A stretch of 64,000 nucleotides of DNA from Carnegiea gigantea. Its lineage: Eukaryota; Streptophyta; Magnoliopsida; Caryophyllales; Cactaceae. A program made the position numbers and the translations under genes. Under the pieces are notes generated by a model, which saw only the letters and a program-made list of their open reading frames with translations, made no database searches and was not told the DNA's origin. Location: the NCBI GenBank assembly GCA_029747015.1, contig JAKOGI010002164.1, forward strand, positions 62,001-126,000, given 5' to 3'. This document shows positions 44,301 to 56,215 of this stretch, one piece after another; position 1 is the first letter of the stretch; each line of letters begins with the position of its first letter.

Positions 44301-45954
44301 TCAAGCCTTGAAGTTCATCCAAGGACAACATAAGCTCAATCCACGACATGCCAAGTGGGTAGAGTTCTTGCAATCCTTTCACTTTATGATCCACCATAAA
44401 TCCGGCCAAATGAACAAAGGGGCCGATGCATTGTCAAGAAGATATCTCTTGCTCTCTACTCTTGAATCCAAGGTACTTGGGTTTGAGTGCATCAAGGCTA
44501 TGTATACCCAAGATGAAGATTTCAAGACCATTCTTGAAAAGTGTTCTAGCCATGCCCACGGTCCTTTCCACCTAGAGGACGGATTCCTCTTCAAGGGAAA
44601 CCGACTTTGCGTTCCTAAATGTGGGTTTAGAGAGCTTTTGATTCAAGAACTCCATGGGGGAGCTCTAGCCGGCCATTTTGGAATTGAGAAGACTTGTTCT
44701 ATGCTTAAGGAGCATTACTTTTGGCCCAAGATGTCAAGAGATGTGGAGCACTTCATTAAAAGGTGCTCTACTTGCCAACTTGCCAAGGATCACATACGGC
44801 CTCAAGGTCTTTACACCCCCTTGCCGGTTCCTCAAGGGCCTTGGGAAGATGTTAGCTTGGACTTCATCACGGGGTTACCAAGAACTCAAAGGCACAAGGA
44901 CTCTATCATGGTAGTGGTTGATAGATTCTCCAAGATGGCCCACTTTGTAGCATGTCACACCACCTTTGATGCTTCACAAGTGGCCAATCTTTATTTCAAA
45001 GAGATTGTGCGGTTGCATGGAATACCAAGGAGTATGGTGTCCGATCGTGACACTAAGTTCTTGAGTCATTTTTGGCTCACATTATGGAGGAAGCTTGGTA
45101 CTAGTCTCAAATTCAGCACCTCATGCCATCCCCAAACGGACGGCCAAACCGAGGTAACAAACCGCACTTTGGGCACATTACTTAGGGTCTTGGTAAAGAA
45201 GAACATTAAGAGTTGGGATGAACTCCTTTGTCATGCGGAGTTTGCATTCAACCGAGCCCCAAGCAAGGCCACGGGCCTCTCACCCTTCCAAGTTGTGTAT
45301 GGCAACAACCCACGGACTCCCATTGATCTTGTTCCCATTCCTAATCCCACTAAATTTAGTTGGGAAGCCGAAAAGAGAGCAAAGGAGGTCCAAGAGCTTC
45401 ATGCTAAGGTGAGAGAAAGAATTGAAAAGTTCAATGAGCAAGCTAAGTTCTATGCCAACACGAAGAGGAGGGAAGCTCATTTCCAGCCCGGGGAACTAGT
45501 ATGGGTCCATTTAAGGAAAGAAAGATTCCCAAGCAAGCGGAAATCCAAGCTATTACCAAGATCGGATGGGCCATTTGAAGTCCTTGAGAAGATTGGCCCA
45601 AATGCATACAAGATAGACCTTCCCGGAGACTATGGGGTGTCCGCCACTTTCAACGTGGCTGATTTAAGCCCATACTATGATGAAGAAGAAGAGTTGCCGA
45701 GTTTGAGGTCAAACTCCATTCAAGCTGGGGGGAATGATGGGGACCATCATGACCAAACTCCAAATGCACAACCAGCAACTCCACACACCCCCTCAAGCCC
45801 CAAGGAAGTCAAGAATATCCATGCCTTGGTCAAAGAAGTCATAGAGCACTCGGACAGTACATGGGCAGATTCAACCGGAAATTGGCCCGGTTTTGTGCAT
45901 CTTCTGGGACTTGAAGGTGAGGGGATGAATGACTGCCTTGCCCCCTCTCTTTAA
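41384..45954 (+). pseudogene. gag-pol polyprotein of Aut-g copy 1 (one frameshift, one stop)
   Basis: Single gag-pol frame of about 1523 codons from ATG 41384 ([15 protein letters not shown]). Gag domain near 41780-42130, CCHC knuckle ([14 protein letters not shown]) near 42322, protease IIDGGSC near 42618, [11 protein letters not shown] near 43666, RNase [11 protein letters not shown] near 44104, integrase HHCC near 44650-44775, DDE residues near 44860, 45040 and 45140, then the GPF domain. Breaks: one base lost in the Ser run near 41532, and TGG to TAG at 43528-43530 in RT (FEGDE*KTAF). The frame passes the polypurine tract (45727-45734) and ends at 45954 in the LTR, adding a tail with WPGFVHLLGLEGEG. 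Confidence 0.94.
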
Positions 45955-46851
45955 GTTTAAGATGTTAGGAATCCAATAAAACAAGTTGCAAAGGATTTGG
46001 AGGTCGTTTGGTTAGTCAATCAGCAAGATCTTTTCAAGTGCGCAGGCTGGGCGCCAAAACAGCAGCATCCGAATTAAGGAGAAAGTTGGACCACCAACTT
46101 AACTCCACTCTTTCTGAAATTTTGCAGCATGAAAGGGGACTTAAATATTTATCAAGTCAAGGGTTCAAATCCCATCCAAAGCACCCCCTTGTGTTGGTAT
46201 TATCCAGCCAAAAGGACAAGGAAAACACCCTTTTAACCGGTTTGTCTCTAGCCGGTACAGGGGGCTGATTTCCCTTGGTTTTTGCTTGCCCACTTGCCTA
46301 ATGACTCACCTTTGCTGCATTTTAGGACCATTGTAAGCTTGACACATCATTTAGGAGGCATTATGGCCCTAATGAAGTAGCTTAAGCTAGGTAGTGAGGT
46401 GTTTAGCTAGCATTGGTTGATTTGATGTGTAACTCTTCCCCAAATGTACCTAGCTATTGATTTTGCTGCTTAGAAGGGGAGGGGGTTCGGCCATACTTGC
46501 ATAAAAACCAGATGGGGCTTTCACTTGTAAGCACTTTTGAATGAATGAAGTTGTGAGTTTTCAAACTCTCTCAAAAACAAAGTCCTAGTGTTATATCTTG
46601 AGCTTGGCAACTCAAGTGGGTCTCTAGGTCTCTTTCTCTCAACTAGAAGGTGATTAAATTCTGTAACTAGTTGATACAAAGAGATTGCCCAAGTGTTCTC
46701 CAAGGGTGGCTCCTCGGATTATCCCTTGCAAGGTCACTTGATTATCCAAACTCTTGTTTTCCTTTCCATTGTTGTGTTCCTTCTTCTTGTTTTCAAGCAT
46801 TTCACTTTGTGGCAAGTGTGAGTTGGTTCTTCTCCTTACAACCTTCCATCA
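45735..46851 (+). repeat. 3' LTR of Aut-g copy 1
   Basis: 1117 bp. Its first 220 bases are also coding sequence for the polyprotein tail. Followed by TSD GCTAA. Confidence 0.95.
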
Positions 46852-47529
46852 GCTAACCAATAGAATCCGTGAGATATGTTTTCTTGCAACAAGCTTCCCA
46901 TTGGTGTTCTTTTCTAAGGCAAGACCCTTTTGCAGCTGATCATTGCTCTTCTAGAATCTTGGGGCATGTGCCACTTCTAGCTTAAAGGAGAAAACCCACG
47001 AATGAGGTAATTCAGTCGGATTGCATCAAACTAGGTACACAGGCAGTTTTAACCCGGTTTTCAAACCTGAATTAAGCTTAACAAAAGTGAGCATGATTTT
47101 GTTTTCTGGCCATGGGGGGAAACCTTAGGGTGTGTACAAATCCCCCTGCGAAGAAATCAAGGTTAAACCATGTTTAAGTAGGGTAATTCTACTAAAACAT
47201 TTAACCGTGCAGTTTTGAACCAAAACTGGCCGGTTTGACAAAAGGCTTTGATCTCCTATCTTCTTGTGTGCATGATTGGAAATGAATGCTTGGACCTGAA
47301 AGTAGACATCTTAAGGATCCCAAAAATGCAAAAATTCAAGAATTAAGCCACAATGTAGCTTAAGTAATGAAATGAACAATACTAGGTAATTTCTGGTCAT
47401 TCAACCCGGTTGCTTGACTTAGGCTCTCTTCAACAATCTGAGCCAATGCTTGGACTTTGGAGTTTGCAATGGAGCTAGTTAGACTTGTTGGACCTTCTTC
47501 CTTGTCTTTGGTGGTGGGGACTCCATCAG
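46852..47529 (-). repeat. Second family G LTR, right part
   Basis: Rest of the LTR begun at 39365. In sense it starts TGATGGAGTCCCCACC at 47529, and its first bases read DGVPTTKDKEEGP in the minus strand. The last 150 bases differ from the first G LTR. It abuts Aut-J pol at GCATA, so that is its presumed right TSD. Confidence 0.7.
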
Positions 47530-47835
47530 CATACAAGATAAATCCAAAAGACACCATGGAGATTCAAAGACAGGTTGAACAATTAAAGGATAAAGGCTTG
47601 ATTCATGAGTCTTTAAGTCCATGTGTAGTTACAGCTCTTCTAGTGCCTAAAAAGGATGGTGGAATGAGAATGCGTGGACAGCAAGGCCATCAACAAGATC
47701 ACAATTAAGTATAGGTATCCCATACCTAGACTTGAAGGCATGCTAGATGAGTTGTATGGTTCCAAAGTGCTTTCTAAAATTAATCTTCGAAGTGGTTACT
47801 ACCAAATCAGAATTAGAGAAGGTGATGAATGGAAG
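47530..47835 (+). pseudogene. Aut-J pol fragment 1: linker and N-terminal RT
   Basis: Start of reverse transcriptase of a different, more diverged family: [38 protein letters not shown], then after a loss of two bases near 47672 the frame continues as [17 protein letters not shown] and [16 protein letters not shown]. It is interrupted at 47835 by Aut-g copy 2 (TSD GGAAG) and continues at 54702. Confidence 0.88.
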
Positions 47836-48952
47836 TGATGGGGACCATCATGACCAAACTCCAAATGCACAACCAGCAACTCCACACACCCCCTCAAGCC
47901 CCAAGGAAGTCAGGAATATCCATGCCTTGGTCAAAGAAGTCATAGAGCACTCGGACAGTACATGGGCAGATTCAACCGAAAATTGGCCCGGTTTTGTGCA
48001 TCTTCTGGGACTTGAAGGTGAGGGGATGAATGACTGCCTTGACCCCTCTCTTTAAGTTTAAGATGTTAGGAATCCAATAAAACAAGTTTCAAAGGATTTG
48101 GAGGTCGTTTGGTTAGTCAATCAGCAAGATCTTTTCAAGTGCGCAGGCTGGGTGCCAAAACAGCAGCATCCGAATTAAGGAGAAAGTTGGACCACCAACT
48201 TAACTCCACTCTTTCTGAAATTTTGCAGCATGAAAGGGGACTTAAATATTTATCAAGTCAAGGGTTCAAATCCCATCCAAAGCACCCCCTTATGTTGGTA
48301 TTATCCAGCCAAAAGGACAAGGAAAACACCCTTTTAACCGGTTTGTCTCTAGCCGGTACAAGGGGCTGATTTCCCTTGGTTTTTGCTTGCCCTCTTGCCT
48401 AATGACTCACCTTTGCTGCATTTTAGGACCATTGTAAGCTTGACACATCATTTAGGAGGCATTATGGCCCTAATGAAGTAGCTTAAGCTAGGTAGTGAGC
48501 TGTTTAGCTAGCATTGGTTGATTTGATGTGTAACTCTTCCCCAAATGTACCTAGCTATTGATTTTGCTGCTTAGAAGGGGAGGGGGTTCGGCCATACTTG
48601 CATAAAAACCAGATGGGGCTTTCACTTGTAAGCACTTTTGAATGAATGAAGTTGTGAGTTTTCAAACTCTCTCAAAAACAAAGTCCTAGTGTTATATCTT
48701 GAGCTTGGCAACTCAAGTGGGTCTCCAGGTCTCTTTCTCTCAACTAGAAGGTGATTAAATTCTGTAACTAGTTGATACAAAGAGATTGCCCAAGTGTTCC
48801 CCAAGGGTGGCTCCTCGGATTATCCCTTGCAAGGTCACTTGATTATCCAAACTCTTGTTTTCCTTTCCATTGTTGTGTTCCTTCTTCTTGTTTTCAAGCA
48901 TTTCACTTTGTGGCAAGTGTGAGTTGGGTCTTCTCCTTACAACCTTCCATCA
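47836..48952 (+). repeat. 5' LTR of Aut-g copy 2
   Basis: 1117 bp. PBS TGGTATCAGAGC at 48956-48967. Confidence 0.95.
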
Positions 48953-49066
48953 AATTGGTATCAGAGCTTAGGCTATCTTTCTTGGCCAAGCTTCCTTGCC
49001 CAAACACATTCCAAACACCCAAACTCACAAAACAGCCCAAACACATCCTCACCAAATTTTCAGCCG

Positions 49067-49200
49067 TGCCCAACCAGAAACTTAGCACGGGCACACCGTG
49101 CCACCTGAGCACGACCGTGCCACCATTTCAGTCCAGCACGTCTTTGGCAGTAGTTCAGCACGGTCAGACCGTGCCTACTAGCACGACCGTGCCAACCTCT
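49067..49200 (+). promoter_or_regulatory. 5' leader motifs of Aut-g copy 2
   Basis: GCACGACCGTGC at 49109-49120 and 49181-49192, as in copy 1. Confidence 0.55.
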
Positions 49201-49239
49201 CCCCGTCCCAAAACACGCGTCCTTCCTTCCAAAGCCAAA

Positions 49240-52200
49240 ATGTCCTCTAGTCTCACACCCGAGCAAGTGGCGGAACAAGCCTTGAGGGAGAAAGCCGAGG
49301 TAGAAGCTCAACTGAAGTACCTCCAAAAGCAACTAGGACAACTTACGGAAGAAAAGAAGAGAGGCTTATGGAGCTCAAAGAGCTCAAGCAAGTATCAAGA
49401 CTCGGATGACTCCGAGGGAAGCAACCCCATTAGTGACTCAAGTGAAGGGGAGCTTCCACCAAGGTCCCAACGACATCAAAGGTCAAGAGGACGAAACTTT
49501 GGTGATTTTAAAGTCGACATTCCGGAGTTCGAAGGGCAACTAGACCCGGACATCTTCCTTGATTGGTTTCAAACGGTGGAAAGAGTATTTGAATACAAGG
49601 ACATTCCGGAAAGCAAAAAGGTAAAGCTAGTAGCCTTGAAACTTCGTAAATATGCTTCCATATGGTGGTCTAATGTTGTGTCCAAAAGGGTGAGAAAAGG
49701 GACAAGTAAGATAAAGACTTGGGAGCAAATGAAATCCAAACTTAAAGCCAAGTTCTTACCCCCACACTATCTTCAAGACAATTTCCTTAAACTCCACCAC
49801 CTCCGACAAGGTTCAAAGAGTGTAGAGGAGTATACTAGGGGCTTTGAACAACTTCTTCTAAAGTGTGATTTGAGGGAAGATGATTCCCAAACCTTGATTC
49901 GTTACTTGAGTGGGCTTGATGAACAAATTGCCCATGTAGTGGAATTACACCCTTACAACTCCCTTGATGAGTTGAGTGCTTTAGCTCACAAGGTAGAAAA
50001 ACAAAAGAAGCTCAAAGGCAAGAACCCCATCTCTAAGCCTACCCCACGGCCCTATGGCTTTCAAAAAGCCCCCATTCACTCCACAAAGACCTTCTCCACC
50101 CCCAAACCCGAAACCCCCTCAAATAGCCTCCCCACAAACTCCCTCCAAGCCACCACCAAAACCCACTAGCAAGGTTCGATGCTTTCGTTGTCAAGGTCTT
50201 GGATATTACGCTTCCGAATGTCCAAACAAGAGAATGGTATCTCTAGCCGAATATCAGGAGTCCTTAGAGGAGCTAGAGGTTGAGGAAGAGAAAAATGAAG
50301 AAGAAAAGGAGATGGACATGGCCGAAATGTTGGAAGAAGTAGAAGAGGGCCCGGATGAAGGGGAACTACTAGTGATTAGAAGGGCTCTAAATGGGATTGC
50401 TACTCAAGACAACATGGAGCAAAGGGAGAGCATCTTCCATACAAGGTGCACCGTGAGTGGCAAGGTGTGTTCTCTCATCATCGATGGGGGAAGTTGTGCT
50501 AATCTGACCTCAAAAACCATGGTGGACAAACTCAAGATTCCGGTCACACCTCACCCAAATCCTTACACCATTCAATGGCTCAACCAAGGTAAGGGTTTGC
50601 AAATTACTACTCGATGTTTGCTTACTTTTTCCATTGGAAAGACATATAAAGATGAGATATGGGGTGACATAGTGCCCATGGATGCTTGTCATGTTCTTTT
50701 GGGCCGACCATGGCTCTTTGATAGAAGGGTGATGCATGATGGTCGAAAGAATCCCTACACCTTCACAAAAGACAACAAGAAAATCACCCTCACTCCCCTC
50801 AAGCCTAGCCCACAAAAGAACCCTCAAGACAATCCCAAGATGGATGTCTTCCTCACCACCTTACTCCACTCCCAACTCCATGAGTTCGAAGACTTTAAAG
50901 AGTGGATCCTCTTAGGCCAAGAACCGGCCAAGGTAAAGGAATCTCCCCATCCTTTACTTACCTCACTTCTACAAGCCTTTGTCCACGTCTTCCCACAAGA
51001 AATACCTCATGGCTTACCCCCCAAAAGATCCATCCAACATAAAATCGACCTCTTCCCGGGGGCCACACTCCCAAATAGACCGGCCTACCGCATGAACCCT
51101 CAAGAGACACAAGAGGTTCAAAGACAAGGGGATGAGCTCCTAGCCAAGGGCTTGATCCGTGAGAGCTTGAGTCCATGTGCCGTCCCGGCCCTACTTGTGC
51201 CCAAGAAAGATGGGAGCATGAGAATGTGTGTTGATAGTAGAGCTATCAACAAGATCACCATCAAATACCGGTACCCCATCCCAAGGTTGGAGGATTTGCT
51301 AGATGAGCTCCATGGGGCCACTATATTCTCAAAGATTGATCTAAGAAGTGGCTATTATCAAATACGGATCTTTGAAGGGGATGAATGGAAGACGGCTTTT
51401 AAAACCAAGGGTGGCCTATATGAGTGGCTTATCATGCCCTTTGGTTTGACTAATGCACCTAGCACATTCATGAGGCTAATGAACCAAGTTCTTAAGCCAT
51501 TCATTGGGAGATATGTCGTTGTGTATTTTGACGATATTTTAGTGTATAGCCGTGGAGAAGAAGAGCATTCCAAGCACTTGCATGATGTTTTAAGTGTCTT
51601 GGCACAAGAGCAACTTTATGGCAACCTAGAGAAGTGCCACTTCTTCACTCCTCAAGTGAAGTTCTTGGGATATGTGGTGTCAGCCGAAGGCATCCAAGTA
51701 GATGAAGAGAAGATCAAGGCCATCCGTGAGTGGCCTACCCCCATGTCCATCCAACAAGTCCGGAGCTTCCATGGCTTGGCTTCCTTTTATAGGAGGTTCG
51801 TGAGCAATTTTAGCTCAATTATGGCACCCATGACCGAGATCCTCAAGGTCAAACCCTTTGAGTGGAATGAGAAGGCCCAACATGCCTTTGAAGAAATCAA
51901 GGAGAAGCTTACTAGTGCACCCATCCTTGCACTACCTAGCTTTTCCAAAGTTTTTGAGGTAGAATGTGATGCATTCGGTGTTGGCATTGGGGCCGTGTTG
52001 TCACAAGAGAAGAGGCCCATTGCTTATTTTAGTGAGAAGCTCAATGATGCCAAGAGGAAGTATTCTACATACGACAAGGAGTTCTATGCCTTAGTAAGGG
52101 CATTGGAGCATTGACGGCATTACTTGATTGGAGGCGAGTTCATCCTCCATACGGATCATCAAGCCTTGAAGTTCATCCAAGGACAACATAAGCTCAATCA

Positions 52201-53828
52201 ACGACATGCCAAGTGGGTAGAGTTCTTGCAATCCTTTCACTTTATGATCCACCATAAATCCGGCCAAATGAACAAAGGGGCCGATGCATTGTCAAGAAGA
52301 TATCTCTTACTCTCTACTCTTGAATCCAAGGTACTTGGGTTTGAGTGCATCAAGGCTATGTATACCCAAGATGAAGACTTCAAGGCCATTCTTGAAAAGT
52401 GTTCTAGCCATGCCCACGGTCCTTTCCACCTAGAGGACGGATTCCTCTTCAAGGGAAACCGACTTTGCATTCCTAAATGTGGGTTTAGAGAGCTTTTGAT
52501 TCAAGAACTCCATGGGGAAGCTCTAGCCGGCCATTTTGGAATTGAGAAGACTTGTTCTATGCTTAAGGAGCATTACTTTTGGCCCAAGATGTCAAGAGAT
52601 GTGGAGCACTTCATTAAAAGGTGCTCTACTTGCCAAGGATCACATACGGCCTCAAGGTCTTTACACCCCCTTGCCGGTTCCTCAAGGGCCTTGGGAAGAT
52701 GTTAGCTTGGACTTCATCACGGGGGTACCAAGAACTCAAAGGCACAAGGACTCTATCATGGTAGTGGTTGATAGATTCTCCAAGATGGCCCACTTTGTAG
52801 CATGTCACACCACCTTTGATGCTTCACAAGTGGCCAATATTTATTTCAAAGAGATTGTGCGGTTGCATGGAATACCAAGGAGTATGGTGTCCGATCGTGA
52901 CACTAAGTTCTTGAGTCATTTTTGGCTCACATTATGGAGGAAGCTTGGTACTAATCTCAAATTCAGCACCTCATGCCATCCCCAAACGGACGGCCAAACC
53001 GAGGTAACAAACCGCACTTTGGGCACATTACTTAGGGTCTTGGTAAAGAAGAACATTAAGAGTTGGGATGAACTCCTTTGTTATGCGGAGTTTGCATTCA
53101 ACCGAGCCCCAAGCAAGGCCACGGGCCTCTCACCCTTCCAAGTTGTGTATGGCAACAACCCACGGACTCCCATTGATCTTGTTCCCATTCCTAATCCCCC
53201 TAAATTTAGTTGGGAAGCCGAAAAGAGAGCAAAGGAGGTCCAAGAGCTTCATGCTAAGGTGAGAGAAAGGATTGAAAAGTTCAATGAGCAAGCTAAGTTC
53301 TATGCCAACATGAAGAGGAGAGAAGCTCATTTTCAACCCGAGGACCTAGTATGGGTCCATTTAAGGAAAGAAAGATTCCCAAGCAAGCGGAAATCCAAGC
53401 TATTACCAAGATCGGATGGGCCATTTGAAGTCCTTGAGAAGATTGGCCCAAATGCATACAAGATAGACCTTCCCGGAAACTATGGGGTGTCCGCCACTTT
53501 CAACGTGGCTGATTTAAGCCCATACTATGATGAAGAAGAAGAGTTGCCGAGTTTGAGGTCAAACTCCATTCAAGCTGGGGGGAATGATGGGGACCATCAT
53601 GACCAAACTCCAAATGCACAACCAGCAACTCCACACCCCCCCTCAAGCCCCAAGGAAGTCAAGAATATCCATGCCGTGGTCAAAGAAGTCATAGAGCACT
53701 CGGACAGTACATGGGCAGATTCAACCGGAAATTGGCCCGGTTTTGTGCATCTTCTGGGACTTGAAGGTGAGGGGATGAATGACTGCCTTGCCCCTCTCTT
53801 TAAGTTTAAGATGTTAGGAATCCAATAA
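49240..53828 (+). pseudogene. gag-pol polyprotein of Aut-g copy 2 (two frameshifts, one stop)
   Basis: Same gene as at 41384, from ATG 49240. Breaks: one extra A near 50062-50066 after RPYGFQK; TGG to TGA at 52112-52114 in RNase H (ALEH*); loss of 8 bases near 52633 between short direct repeats (ttgccaa) after CSTCQ in the integrase zinc region. The knuckle's His codon is Tyr ([14 protein letters not shown], 50204-50206), which would spoil zinc binding; the RNase H motif reads ECDAFGVGIG instead of ECDASG. The LTR-encoded tail ends at 53828, a few codons later than in copy 1, because of one C fewer in the LTR. Confidence 0.94.
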
Positions 53829-54701
53829 AACAAGTTGCAAAGGATTTGGAGGTCGTTTGGTTAGTCAATCAGCAAGATCTTTTCAAGTGCGCAGGCTGGG
53901 CGCCAAAACAGCAGCATCCGAATTAAGGAGAAAGTTGGACCACCAAATTAACTCCACTCTTTCTGAAATTTTGCAGCATGAAAGGGGACTTAAATATTTA
54001 TCAAGTCAAGGGTTCAAATCCCATCCAAAGCACCCCCTTGTGTTAGTATTATCCAGCCAAAAGGACAAGGAAAACACCCTTTTAACCGGTTTGTCTCTAG
54101 CCGGTACAAGGGGCTGATTTCCCTTGGTTTTTGCTTGCCCACTTGCCTAATGACTCACCTTTGCTGCATTTTAGGACCATTGTAAGCTTGACACATCACT
54201 TAGGAGGCATTATGGCCCTAATGAAGTAGCTTAAGCTAGGTAGTGAGGTGTTTAGCTAGCATTGGTTGATTTGATGTGTAACTCTTCCCCAAATGTACCT
54301 AGCTATTGATTTTGCTGCTTAGAAGGGGAGGGGGGTCGGCCATACTTGCATAAAAACCAGATGGGGCTCTCACTTGTAAGCACTTTTGAATGAATGAAGT
54401 TGTGAGTTTTCAAACTCTCTCAAAAAACAAAGTCCTGGTGTTATATCTTGAGCTTGGCAACTCAAGTGGGTCTCTAGGTCTCTTTCTCTCAACTAGAAGG
54501 TGATTAAATTCTGTAACTAGTTGATACAAAGAGATTGCCCAAGTGTTCTCCAAGGGTGGCTCCTCGGATTATCCCTTGCAAGGTCACTTGATTATCCAAA
54601 CTCTTGTTTTCCTTTCCATTGTTGTGTTCCTTCTTCTTGTTTTCAAGCATTTCACTTTGTGACAAGTGTGAGTTGGTTCTTCTCCTTACAACCTTCCATC
54701 A
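53585..54701 (+). repeat. 3' LTR of Aut-g copy 2
   Basis: 1117 bp, starts after the polypurine tract (GGGGGGAA). Followed by TSD GGAAG and Aut-J RT. Confidence 0.95.
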
Positions 54702-56215
54702 GGAAGACTGCTTTCAAAACAAAGGGAGGACTTTATAAATGGTTGGTAATGCCTTTGGTCTTTCTAATACACCTAGTACTTTCATGAGGTTAATGAACCA
54801 AGTGTTCAGATCATACATTGGAAAATTTTTGGTAGTTTACTTCGATGATATTTTGGTGTATTTTAAGAATGAGCATGGACATCAAGATCACTTAACTATA
54901 GTAATGCTTGTCTTACAACGTGAAAAGCTATTTGGTAACCTTAAGAAGTGTGCTTTCTTTACTCCTGAAGTTGCATTTCTTGGTTATATTGTTACTGGAG
55001 ATGGTAATAAGGCAGATGAAAGCAAGGTAGAAACCATTAGGTCTTGGTCAGTGCAAAAGAGTATACATAATGTCCGAGCTTTCCATGGTTTAGCTTCATT
55101 CTACAGGAGGTTTACTCGTGGTTTCAGCACCATTATGGCTCCTATGACTGAAGTTATCATAGGTACATCATTTATATGGACTCCAAAAGCACAATCTGCC
55201 TTTGAGGAGATCAAAGTAAGACTTACTCAAGCACCTGTTTTGTCCTTGTCGTGCTTTAGTAAGGTTTTTGAAGTGGAATGTGATGCCTCTGGTGTTGGCA
55301 TTGGTGGAGTTCTTACTGAGGAAGGTAAACCACTAGCCTTCTTTAGTGAGCAACTTTGTGATTGAAGAAGAAAGTACTCCACTTACGATAAAGAGTTCTA
55401 TGCCATTATGAGATGTTTAAAGCATTGGAGTCATTATCTTATTGCAAGTGAGTTTATCTTACATTCTAACCATGAAGCTTTAAAGTACATACAAGGCCAG
55501 CATAAGATGAACTCACGGCATGCCAAATGGGTTGAGTGTATGCAATCATATCATTTCACCATCAAGCATAAATCAGGAAAACTCAATCAAGGTGCATATG
55601 CTCCATCTCGGAGGTATCTTTTATTATTTCAGTTAGATTCTTGTATAATTGGGTTTTGAGCATCTAAAAGCTTTGTATGACAAAGATGAAGACTTTAGGG
55701 AGTTGTATGCTGATTGTTCCAAGCACCCCAAAAGAGATTTTCTAATCCAAGAGGGATTTCTATTCAAAGGTGGACGATTATGTGTACCCAGGCATAGCAC
55801 AAAGGAGCTTCTAATCTGGGAAGTTCATGGAGGATCTTTGGCTAGACACTATAGAGAAAATAAGACAATCACCATGCTCATGCTAAGGGAGCATTACTAT
55901 TGGCTAGCCATGGAGAGAGACGTGCAGGACATACTCAAGAGGTGTGGGACATGTCAAGTGGCTAAAAGCCATTCCTTACCCCACAGCCTATACACACCTC
56001 TACCGATTCCTACTTCACCATGGGTTGATGTAAGTATGGACTTCATTCTTGGACTACCTAAAACCCAAAGGAATAAGGATTCTATCTTTGTTGTGGTTGA
56101 TAAGTTTTCTAAGATGTCTCATTACATTCCAGGCAATAAGACTAATGATGCTACACATATTGCTGAGTTGTATTTCACAGAAGTGGCAAGATTACATGGT
56201 ATTCCTAGGTCTATT
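54702..56215 (+). pseudogene. Aut-J pol fragment 2: RT, RNase H and integrase N-terminal half
   Basis: RT from (DEW)[13 protein letters not shown], with the active site [11 protein letters not shown] near 54834-54866 and [19 protein letters not shown]. RNase [11 protein letters not shown] near 55277; TGA at 55363-55365 before [10 protein letters not shown]; one extra base near 55655 separates RRYLLLFQLD from GFEHLKALYDKDED. Integrase HHCC (VHGGSLARHY, CGTCQVAKSH) and core DVSMDFILGLPK, to RLHGIPRS. A family J member is about as far from Aut-g as classes within one clade. Interrupted at 56215 by a G solo LTR (TSD CTATT). Confidence 0.9.

Larger units (their letters stand above)
39981..46851 (+). 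mobile_element. Aut-g copy 1: full-length CRM-like retrotransposon
   Basis: 6871 bp, exact TSD GCTAA (39976-39980, 46852-46856), LTRs 39981-41096 and 45735-46851. I count only about five substitutions and one indel between the LTRs, so it is the youngest datable insertion here. Gag-pol has one frameshift and one stop. Confidence 0.95.
47836..54701 (+). mobile_element. Aut-g copy 2: full-length CRM-like retrotransposon in Aut-J RT
   Basis: 6866 bp, exact TSD GGAAG (47831-47835, 54702-54706). LTRs 47836-48952 and 53585-54701 differ at roughly 20 positions, so it is older than copy 1. Gag-pol has two frameshifts and one stop. Confidence 0.95.
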
